DNA from: Bedellia somnulentella
Lineage: Eukaryota; Arthropoda; Insecta; Lepidoptera; Bedelliidae
DNA: 64,000 bases
Assembly (NCBI GenBank): GCA_963576735.1
Contig: OY755175.1
Span: 12,416,401-12,480,400 of the forward strand
Direction: 5' to 3'
Position numbers and translations under genes: made by a program. The stretch's first letter is position 1. Each line of letters opens with the position of its first letter. Under the pieces are notes generated by a model that saw only the letters and a program-made list of their open reading frames with translations, made no database searches and was not told where the DNA came from. Below, piece after piece: positions 11,301-23,300 of the stretch.

Positions 11301-14300
11301 TTCCACTCTCTTACCATTTATCTCAATCACGCATTTGGTCATATTCTCCTCTCTTACAAAAACCATGGTTTTGGTTTTATTCACATTCACTTTCATTCCC
11401 TTTCTTTCAAATGACGCACACGCAATATTCATCATCTCTTGCAACTCTTCCGCCGACGATGCAAGTAGTACTTGATCGTCAGCATACAAGAGGCATTTAA
11501 CAATGAATCCACCCATTTTCGTCCATAATCACTCTCACGCAACTCTGTCATACAGTCATCCATGAACAAATTGAAGAGCCACGGATAAGCAACACAACCC
11601 TGTCGGACACCCCTAGAGATGCCAAATCAGTAAGTGTCTTCCCCGTTTACTCTTACACATGCTCTAAAATCCTCATAGAGTGAAACAAATGCACGTATAA
11701 GTTGACTCCCCAAACCGAACTTGGATAACACCACCACAAACACTTTCTTACCACCCTATCATACGTCATCTCTAAATCAATAAAGGAGCAATACACCTTT
11801 TGGTTTGATCCATACATCCCATTCCTTTCCTAAATGCTGCCTATTTTTATAATGAAATCCAATAGTTGCCAGTGAAGTATGTATGATATCCCCTCGGAAA
11901 AAATAGTCGCCACATTAGGTTTTATAATACCTTAACCAGTTTTACACTGATCCCGCTTGATATATTTGATACCTTACAGTAGCAGCCGATTTTTTTGTTT
12001 TTTGATCCTAGCATTTTGTTGCTTGTATAGTTTAATAGTTGCTAAGATATTTATTTAATCACTGCAAAGTTAGTTTTTTTGTGACTTAATAGAAAGTTGC
12101 CTAAAAAGGATTTCAGTTGCCGTGTTAAATATTTGCCGTTATTTAGTACCAGGAGTGCACCAGGCTCCGGGTCGGCGGCACGCTAGCGACCAGGCTCACC
12201 CCTGGCCACGCATCCGCATATTTTTAATTATATATTTGCTATAAAACATGCTAGTCCGTTAGTAAATAATACATGATGTTATACAGCATGGTAATAAACG
12301 GATAGATTGCAAAGTAATAGGGTCCATTTTAGCTTTTTGGTATGAAACCCTAATAAAAATGATATAAATCAATTTTAAAAGCCATTGCTTTAACGATTCA
12401 CTGAAGCAAACAATAAAGAAAAAAATTACATATTGACATTGCTGCGGTGTTTAAAATCATTTATAGTTTGCCATATTTTTTAAATATCCTACCATTTCAT
12501 CTAAGCCTAAGTTAATATGAAGTTAAAGATTTTAAAAGGCAACACAACCTAAACCAACGAAACCATCGTGGACTGCCGTGTCCTAGTTTGTAAAAGGTAG
12601 CTTCTGGTCCGGAGTTCGCGGGTTCGAATGCTGCTGAGAACATTCACTTATACGATGTCTAAGAAAGATTCTTTCGAAAGAGTGTTAGTCTTAGATGATT
12701 AATATGTGTGTCTTCCGCAAGACATTTGTACCTTTGCATACATATACATGCTCTTTTGTTATTCATACTTCGGATACCCTTCTTGAACCCAGTCTCTATT
12801 TTGCCCAAATGCGTCGAAGGACGTCCTAAAAATATTGTATTGTAACTTTCTAGAGGCTAAATTGATGTGTGTAATATAATCGTATATAATTATTAAACCT
12901 AATCTATATGTAGGGTGTCCATAATCCCATATCATACGTGGATATTAATGGCACACAACAGCAGCGTATTTTACATCTCCACTAATCCATGAAATATTAG
13001 TTGTAGATATCTATAGTTTATTTATAGTTTTGTAGTCACACTAAAAAGGATTTGTTCTGTCTTTGCTTCTAGAAGATGTATTGTATTTTTATGCTGTATT
13101 TTTATGTTTTATTTATATCAATAAACCGGTTAATTAAAGCCTAACATATGAATGAATAAAAAAAAAATCTAATCTATTGAATATTAAATTATTGTTTCTT
13201 AGTCTTGGATATTTTTTATTTGAGTATTATATAATATTAAATATATTATATTAAGTTGGTATCCCGACGTGATAGCTCAATGGGTAGAACACCGGTTAAC
13301 GTGCAAGTGACTAGTGTTCAAATCCCGGGTGGGGCCTACACCAATTTGTCTTTTCTAAAGACATAAGTGTAGTAAATTTATCATGGTTGTTAACCACATG
13401 GATGATTTGTACTTAGTCATGTGGCAGTGTACTCGTACAAAAACGGCGATAGGCCTGCTCCCTATCACGTGAGTACACTGTCCATGCAAAATGTGGGTAC
13501 TCTGAACACCAGGTGACAAAGTCAAGTGATGTTCAGAAGTATTAGTACCTCTGCCAACCCCCTCGGGGATATTCGGCGCGAACGTTTATGTTATGTTTAT
13601 ATATTGGTATCCCATAATACCAGTTCTACTTAGTTTGGGTCTAACTTGATCTGATTTATTTGTAGGGTGTCCATAATACCAGCTCACACGTGGATCTCGA
13701 TGGCAGACAACAGCAGTGTGTTGCGGATGGTGTCCAGCGGGGCGGCGGAGCTGGGGGGGTCGCCAATGAGGATGCGGCTGGGCCGGCTGCATTTGATGGA
13801 CTATGTGCTGCCTATATGGCCTTTTAGGTATGCAATTTGGTGTTTTTGGTTTTGCAGTGTGTGTTGGCTTAGAATAGCAATACCCCGTTTCTTCCCGTGG
13901 GTGTTCATAATAGGCAACTCAGGTTTTTGGGGCTTTTTAAGTGATTGTTAGCGATGCGGTTATTTTATTTTCTTTATCCCACTTAACTTCCAAAAGTAGC
14001 TGAGGAATATCTCATTCTCTGCGCTCTGAATGTAACAGTAAAAAAAACTGGGGCACCAAACAAAATGTTTTGTTCACTTTTGCCTGATGATGATAACGAG
14101 AAACAGACAGCCTGAGATTTCCACAGATTAGCTATTATTTCATTCACTCATTATTCACAAAAAAATGATTTAAATGAATTGAATATAAAAAGGAATTTTA
14201 AAGGTAACTGATACGGAAATCTTAGTTCACGAGTCAGATTTGATTGAGTCATTATTTTTTAATCAGCAGCGGGCTCACTCTCACAATTGCGGTGTCTGTC

Positions 14301-17300
14301 CCATTTAAACCAGTTCCAAGAAGAACTTCAACCATAAAAGAACTTCTTATTCTAAGTCTGAATACGAACTATCAATTTGGTAGACAGCGGGGTATACTGG
14401 CTAGTATATCTAACAGACACTCCAACTGGGTTAAGGCCGATGTAACAACCACACCAACATTGTCGTACATATGCAGACTATCGGCCATCCAACTCTTAGT
14501 CCAGACGATCGGTGGTCGGCAAGCCAATCTCGTCCAACCAGCATTAATACAGGAGTACACCTCACATTCCCCAATTTTATTGCAGTTGGATAAATATAAA
14601 TACATACATACACTCACAGCCATAAATCCCAAAAAAGGGGTAGCCAGAGCTACAGAGCTAGAAACCCCTCAGCCACATTTGTAACAAGATGGTATATACA
14701 GTATAGTTGGTGTTGAGTCTCCAACCGCATCGCCCAAAAACTACGTAGAGAAGCCCCATACCCTTAGTCGCCTCTTACGACACCCGTGGGTAGCAAGGGG
14801 TAGTGACATTCTATGCCGGCACTACACGGCAAAAATGATAAATGTTGTTCAACAAAATAATCTGACATAGAGGCCTTTCAAAGTCACGAGAGCGTACTGT
14901 TTGACATAAACCTCCCGCTTGGCCTTGACCTAGCCAGGTGGGCTAGGTCTCTTATCTCCTCTGTATCCGATAAAAGTTAGATCAGGGCTTCCCAAACTTT
15001 TTTTTGCTGTGCCGCCCTATTGGATGGGCCATTTTTGCGACGCCATCGCCACCGGTCATGAAATCGTGACGGATTTGCTTGCTAAATCTTTATCTTTCTG
15101 GATATAAACTACCAAATGCGGTTCGCCTAACGACGCCCTTGGGTAAGTGCAGCGCCGCCCCAATGCAGTAAGGGAAGCCCTGGGTCAGATACATACGCCT
15201 TGGCTCGCCAGGGCGGCCCTCAGCTACCCATAAAATTACGGAGTAAAGAAATACATTCGAAATAATATATATGTCGCAGGTATGTGGTAAAAATAGGGAT
15301 TTAATCTAATCTCTAAAATGATATGATCAAATCATTTAGGGTTTGAATCCCTATTTTTAACATATCCTTAAACAAATCTAGAGATTTAATCAAATCGCGA
15401 CACTGGTTTAGTATAATGACAAAAACAAAGTAATTTCAAATATTTAATTAATAAAACAAGTATTTCAATTAAAGCCTTGTTATCAATAGTAACTACTAAT
15501 TTACATAACACATATACGCAGCAGGCTGTGTACATGTCAGTAAATAATTGCAGTTTCCTTCCAGGGTCGGTTTCATCTACCTAGCAGAGCGAGCAAGCAG
15601 CACAGACATGTATTTGGAGCCTTTCAGCCAAGCAGTCTGGTTGTGCAGCGCAGCTATTGGGCTTCTCCTGGCGCTCGTCATGTATCTCACGTCAAAGAGC
15701 AACGAGGAGAGGAGTGGGGCTGTTATTAGTACTCTGGCTACGTTTTTGCAACAAGGTATACTATATTGTTAACTACACTTAAGAAGGGCATGTATAAAAA
15801 TATTTATGAATATCAATGAAGTTTGAGAGGTTTGTGCGGATCATTAAAAGTGATTTAGAGAAGGCGTATGGTAAGCAAGAAAGTGTTTATGGGAGGTGTT
15901 ATCCCAGTTCGGTTTGGGGAGTCGACTTATACGTGCAAAGGTATCACTCTTTGAGGATCCCAGTGCATGTGTGAGAGTAAACGGGGAAAATACTGTCTGG
16001 TTCGGGATCTCTCGGGGTGTCCGACAGGGTTGTGTAGCTTCTCCGTGGCTCTTCAATTTGTTCATGGATGACTGTTTAACAGAGTTGCGTGAAAGTGATT
16101 ATGGATTGAGAATGGGTGGATTCATCATTAAATGCCTCTTATATGCCGACGATCAAGTGCTACTTGCATCATCGGTGGAAGAGCTGCAAGAGATGATGAA
16201 TATTGCATGTTCGTCTTTTGAAAAAAAGGGAATGAGGGTGAATGTGGATAAAACAAAAACTATGGTTTTTGAGACAGAGGAGAATATGACTGCGTGATTG
16301 AGATTAATGGTAAGAAAGTGGAACAAGTGAAAGAGTTTGTATATTTGGGAAGTTTGTTTACTAGGGATGGAAAGTGTGATGAAGATATCGAGAGAAGAGT
16401 GAAAAGGGGTAATGCGGTAAGTGGAGCACTGGATAGTCTAATGTCTAGTCAGTCGGTGTCTGAAAAGGCCCGAATGGCTGTGCATGATGCTGTCCTCGTT
16501 CCTACGCTTATGTATGGCAGTGAATGTTTGGTGTGACAGAAGAAGCATGAAAGTATAGTGAATGCAGTAGAAATGAGATCCCTCAGAAAAGTTTGTAATG
16601 TAAGGTTATGTGATCGTGTGAGGAATGATGTGATTTGTGAAAGGTATTGTGTAAAAGATGATATTGTAAGAAAGATAGAAAAAGGAATGTTGAGATGGTT
16701 TGGGCACATAGAGAGGATGGATGACAGTAAATTGGTGAAAGAGATATACAGAGTCAATGTGGAAGGTAATGTTAGTAGAGGACGACCTCGGAGGACACAT
16801 TTGGATCAAACAGGAAATGTGCTCAAAAAGGCAGGTGTCCGCAGTATGAAGAATAAAAGAGCATGTTTGAAAAGATTGGTGGATGTAAACGAAGCCAGAG
16901 AGGTTTGCCAGGATCGTACAAATTGGCGATGGATAGTCTCTGCCTACCCCAATGGGAACTAACGGCGTGAGAATATGTATGTATGTATGTATGTATTAAA
17001 AGTGAGCACTGGTTACTAGTGGCTTGATAATCACAGTATTATAATTTTCGACTTGTGCTAGAGTAGCAATGATATTCCGACGTGGCTTTCAAGGTTGAAT
17101 CCTTTCAACACTATACAGTCTCTATTCCGTAGTCAGTGAAAATTTACATACATGCACATGAGGTTTTCATGAACAAAAAATATTCTAATTATACATACAT
17201 GCATACATATACACATATATAATGTAAGACATATATGCATAGATACACTTACACCAGTTGACCATTCGGGTAGGCAGAGACTATCAATCGTCACTTTGTA

Positions 17301-20300
17301 CGATGCAAACCTCTCGCTCTTCTTCTAAATTTATGAATCTTTTCACACATCCTTTAGACTACGGACTCTTGGTTCTTTGAACACATCCTTTATCTCATCT
17401 AAATATGTCCTCCTTGGTCATCTTTTACTAATATTACCACCCAATGAGTGGTCCATTGGTGTTATGTTTCCAGATGCCGGCACAGTACCCGAAGGCATAT
17501 CAGGCCGTCTAACCTTCACCTGGCTGTCCATATGGGCGATGCTGATGAACGCCTACTACACCTCAGCGATAGTGTCAGCGCTTATGAGCGGAGGTACCAG
17601 TGGACCAGACTCGCTGCAGTCTCTAGCCGAGTCTAAGTATGGCATCGCGTCGGAGGACTATGATTTTATGCGGTATTATATGTTTGGGGTTGGTATTGGC
17701 GCATTTAGATACATAGATAAGATAAGAAACAAATTTATTCATTGCTAAACATTTAAAAATATACATAAAAACATAAAAACTAAACTAAACAAAATTAAAA
17801 TTAAACAAGATTTTAAAAACAAGAGTTACAAATAAAAACCATTGTCACAGGCCATACCCTGCTTAGCAATAAATGTGCGGCTGACTCAGCATTATTGTTG
17901 TGAGCAAATACTCACAAGATTGATTTTCAGTCACTGAGAATGAGAACTAAATAACTAAACTCACTGCATAATATAAATATACCTACACACATGATAATAC
18001 AATACATAAGAATAAATTTAATAAAATATATTGTAATAGACAAAATACAAATATTAAGTAGTGAACAAAACAAACAATATTATAATAATTATGAATATCT
18101 GACAAAAAAGAGGCAATACTAATATTAATAAATTTATTCAGCTAGCAGCAGCAGCAGGGTCAGCTTTACATCAATTTGTCTTTTCTTATGTGTCATAAAT
18201 GTGGTTCATCAAAGATTTGAGGGAAAACATGGTGAAAAAACCCAGATGTTTAAGTTGTACTTAGTCAGGTGACTGTGTATTTGTAGAGAACGGCGATAGG
18301 CCTGCCCCCTATCACGTGAGTACTGTCTCTTTGAACACCAGGAGACTTCGGTACTCGATAATCGAAAGTATTGGTACCTCTGCCAACCCCTTAGGGGATA
18401 TACGGCGTGAACGTTTGAGTTTTATACTATTCATGTCAAAAGGTGCTTCTTATGTGCTTATAAGAATTCTCTTCAATATTTGTAATTTGTGTTAGTCTTG
18501 GTTCTTGCCGCGAAATGCAAATAATTCTTCTAAGATAAATATGATTAAAACCAAAAATGCAACAGTAATGTTTCTCTTCTTTTCTTCAGTCGTATGTGTG
18601 GTTAATTTATCAAGGTGGTTAACGGTGAGCAACCCACATGAGTTTATGATGAGTGGTATGTACCACCTGATGATGAACCCACATGATGTTTGAAATGTAT
18701 GTACTTAAATATATGACAGTGTATTTTTAAAACCAGTGTAAGGCCTACTCCCTGTCTTGTTGATGTAATATCTCAACAAAACTTGTGTACTTTGAACACC
18801 AGATGGCAAAGACATGAGATGATTTTGAAAAGTACCTTTGCCTACCCTTCGGTCTGAACACCAGGTGCCAAAGAGAGCACGTAATTTTCAGAAGTATTAG
18901 TTCTGTAGCCACCCCTTCAGACCCCTACCACGATCTTACTATCGAAACCTAACAATGTGTTAAGAATAGAATAGAAAATCACTTTTTTGCACATCAAAAA
19001 AGGAAACACATACACAAATACAAATTCAAAACAACTGACAATTGGCGGTCTTACCACAAAAAGCGATCTTTTCCAAACAACCTTTGAATGGAAAGATCAA
19101 TAAATTACAGTAATGTGAGGTAAATGTCTTTAGCCACAACTTAGCCTCCCTATGAATGATCAGAATGAGGGTAAAACCACTTGACTGACTTAACTAAATT
19201 TTTCCAGAGCTTTCGACTGTTTTTGGAAGCCCCTTGTATTGTCCAAGATGCGACAATTCGGTGGGTTGATAGTTACTTATCAGAAAGGTTCCAGTTTGTA
19301 GAGCTCCGTAAGAAGAACGGCAGTGTTCACACTTCATCGGCTAATATAGAATAGAATAGAATAGAAAACTCTTTATTGCACATCAAACATAGGGAAACAT
19401 TTACAAATACTAATAATAATATGCTACATAGAGGAGTACCACAAGGCACCATATTGGGTCCACTATTATTTATGCTGTATACATCTCATATAATTAAGTT
19501 ACATAGTTGTATAAAAGTAGTCTGCCTGGGGAAATCATGAATGCTGTCGATATTCTCAAAATCAAAATTCTTTATTTGCATTCCACATGTTATATGATCT
19601 TACAAAGATATTTAAGTACCAATGTGGACCCTGTAGGGCACAGCAATATAAATATAATTAATGCTCAGCTTGAGCGGATTGTGACCTGGTCAGGGAGGAA
19701 TTGTTTAGTCCTGAATCCGAGCAAATCCAAGTACATACATTGTACTTGGAACAAAGCATTAAATACGCAATACTTTAAAGGTTCTTCCGGCCAATGGTGT
19801 AGCTATTAGGGGCCGCTCCATAGGAAGAGTTGTTCAATTAACTGATAGGCAGGGAGCTACGGTTCGAAAACCACGTTTAAAGAGTAGTTGGTAATTCTTT
19901 CTACCGCCTTAAAGTGCTACATAATATTCGCGATTAGCTCAGCATGGATTTGCGTGTTCACCTTTGTAAATCGTTGGTATTATCTAGGTGAAATTACTGT
20001 GATGTGATCTATAGTAGTTGCATACTTGGACGCAACGACATCTCACAACGCTGCTTTTCAGTGTAATTTAGCCCGAATCTCCTGACTATTTGTAGAAAAA
20101 ACTGCAATGGTCTAAAAGTGGCTATCAGTTTAAAGTCAGGGCGATTGTGCCAATGGATCGTCTGGCGGCCTTTCGGGGCAGTTTCAGATTTGCGGCGTCC
20201 AAATGCTGGAATGACCTTCCTCCGCTCATCCGAAGTGTAATTATTATTTTCACTTTTAAGCGAAAGCTTAGAAATTACTTCCTAGTTCAACAAAATCCAG

Positions 20301-23300
20301 CACAACTACATAAAATTAAAACAAAATATTATAATTTATTATAAATTAAAAAAGAACAGGCTTTAATAATAAACATGTAATTATATTTTATTTATATTTA
20401 TTTCTAGATTATAATTATTTAAGTATTTTACATACACTCTTTTAGATTTAAACCTGACCTTACGGCTCAGTATTTAATAAGTTTATTTATTGCCTCTTTT
20501 TTATTAGATTGAATCAGGCGTTACTTTGCGGAAATCCATAGCAATACTAATATTAATAAATTAATAATAATTAGTAATCTACAAACTGGAACCTTTCTGA
20601 TAAGTAACTATCAACCCAACGAATTGTCGCATCTTGGACAATACAAGGGGCTTCCAAAAACAGTCAAAAGCTCTGGAAAAATTTAGTTAAGTCAGTCAAG
20701 TGGTTTTACCCTCATTCTGATCATTCATAGGGAGGCTAAGTTGTGGCTAAAGACATTTACCTCACATTACTGTAATTTATTGATCTTTCCATTCAAAGGT
20801 TGTTTGGAAAAGATCGCTTTTAGTGGTAAGACCGCCAATTGTCAGTTGTTTTGAATTTGTATTTGTGTATGTGTTTCCTTTTTTGATGTGCAAAAAAGTG
20901 ATTTTCTATTCTATTCTTAACACATTGTTAGGTTTCGATAATAAGATCGTGGTAGGGGTCTGAAGGGGTGGCTACAGAACTAATACTTCTGAAAATTACG
21001 TGCTCTCTTTGGCACCTGGTGTTCAGACCGAAGGGTAGGCAAAGGTACTTTTCAAAATCATCTCATGTCTTTGCCATCTGGTGTTCAAAGTACACAAGTT
21101 TTGTTGAGATATTACATCAACAAGACAGGGAGTAGGCCTTACACTGGTTTTAAAAATACACTGTCATATATTTAAGTACATACATTTCAAACATCATGTG
21201 GGTTCATCATCAGGTGGTACATACCACTCATCATAAACTCATGTGGGTTGCTCACCGTTAACCACCTTGATAAATTAACCACACATACGACTGAAGAAAA
21301 GAAGAGAAACATTACTGTTGCATTTTTGGTTTTAATCATATTTATCTTAGAAGAATTATTTGCATTTCGCGGCAAGAACCAAGACTAACACAAATTACAA
21401 ATATTGAAGAGAATTCTTATAAGCACATAAGAAGCACCTTTTGACATGAATAGTATAAAACTCAAACGTTCACGCCGTATATCCCCTAAGGGGTTGGCAG
21501 AGGTACCAATACTTTCGATTATCGAGTACCGAAGTCTCCTGGTGTTCAAAGAGACAGTACTCACGTGATAGGGGGCAGGCCTATCGCCGTTCTCTACAAA
21601 TACACAGTCACCTGACTAAGTACAACTTAAACATCTGGGTTTTTTCACCATGTTTTCCCTCAAATCTTTGATGAACCACATTTATGACACATAAGAAAAG
21701 ACAAATTGATGTAAAGCTGACCCGGGATTTGAACCGTACATCGTCTTCACAATAAGAGCTGTTCTACCTACTGAGCTATCACGGGTGTCAAAACAATAAA
21801 AATATCTCAGTAATCGTTGGTTTTGCAGAATTCTTCCGACATACCACACCTCGACTACTTAAAGAAGAAGAAGATGACTTCGTCTTTATACCAACCCATA
21901 TCTATGGGAGTGGAGCTCATCAAGAGAGGAGACACGGCCTATCATGGGCAGTATAACCACATCTACCCTTATTTGAGAGGATTTAGCGACGAACATCTTT
22001 GTAAGCTGTCTTATGTGGATACTATACCAGAGGTATAAGGCTTTCTTAACACAAATACATATAGTCACGCTATTGTTAGTTCTTAGTGATTAAGATGGAG
22101 GCTTTCAATGGCCACTTTGTACGATCCTGGCAAATATGTCGAGTTTCATTTTCATTCATATTTTTCTTCATACATGCGCTTTTATCCTTAATTTTTTTAT
22201 CTAAATTTGACTGAACCAAAAAATAGTTGTAGTTGTTCTAATGACATAATTTTTACTTTATAAAATTCATATTTGCTGTGTAGTGCCGGCTTAGAATAGG
22301 ACTACCCCATTTCTTCCTGTGGGTGTACGCAAAAGGCGACTAACGGTATTAGGGCTTTTAAGGGATTTTTGGGCAATGCGGTTGGAGACCCATTACCAAC
22401 AACCTTTATTTCACCATATTTTCCCCACTCAACTCACCAAAAGTGGCTGAGGAATTTCTAATTCCTTAGCTCTGGCTACCCTTTCTAGGAATTTATAGCC
22501 GTGAGTAGATGTATGTAGATATGTATATTTATAATACAACCACTCTAGTTCCAACCTGTAAGCCTCGTGGTTATAAGTAATAGTTGCGAAGGATTTATAA
22601 TTCCGAAGCTCTGGATACCCTGTTTTAGGATTTATAGTCGTGATGAGTATATGTACATACATACATATACTCACACTAATATTTCCCATTGGGCTGGGAA
22701 AAGACTATCGATCTGCTATCCTGGGAAACCTTTCAAGCTTCATATACATTCATCAACCTTTTCAAACATTATATTTCATTCTTTGTATTTCAAACATATT
22801 TTATATGTCCTCCGTGGTCATCCGCTACGGACATCAACGTCCGCATTGGCCCTTTGACCAATTTTCCACAATCCATCCTGTCTATATGCCAAACCATTTA
22901 TTAAACATTTAAAAAACATCACCTTTACACGGCGCTTTTCACGGAACATACAATTCTCTCTCGATCGCATAACCCTAACATAAAATTTTATTCTAAGGGA
23001 CCTCATCTTTTCTTTATTAGCTCTACTCTTATGCTTCTTTTTCTAACCCCAATATTCGCTGCCGCACATAAGCATAGAATGGCTATATATCATCACGTTT
23101 AATCTTATGAGGTAAGCAGTGACTAAAAAACTTGGGATATTACAAAATATCGCGGCCCCGTTACAACCTGGGTCAATTAATCGTTAAATATGTACAGTTG
23201 TCTTATTTCTTTCAGACACCATTGTGGGTGGTGACCACCAAGTATTCGGAGTACAAGGACGTGATGAGATCCGCCGGGTCCTGGGTCAGAGAGACAGGAC

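Noticed and set aside
14244..14684. A 146-codon open frame in a receptor intron
   Set aside because: No recognised domain; its last part runs through a family B SINE and there are no convincing splice sites. Not called as a gene.
18505..18693. Identical 62-codon frames at 18505-18693 (+) and 21187-21375 (-)
   Set aside because: The identity comes from the large inverted repeat, and the frame lies over SINE-derived sequence.
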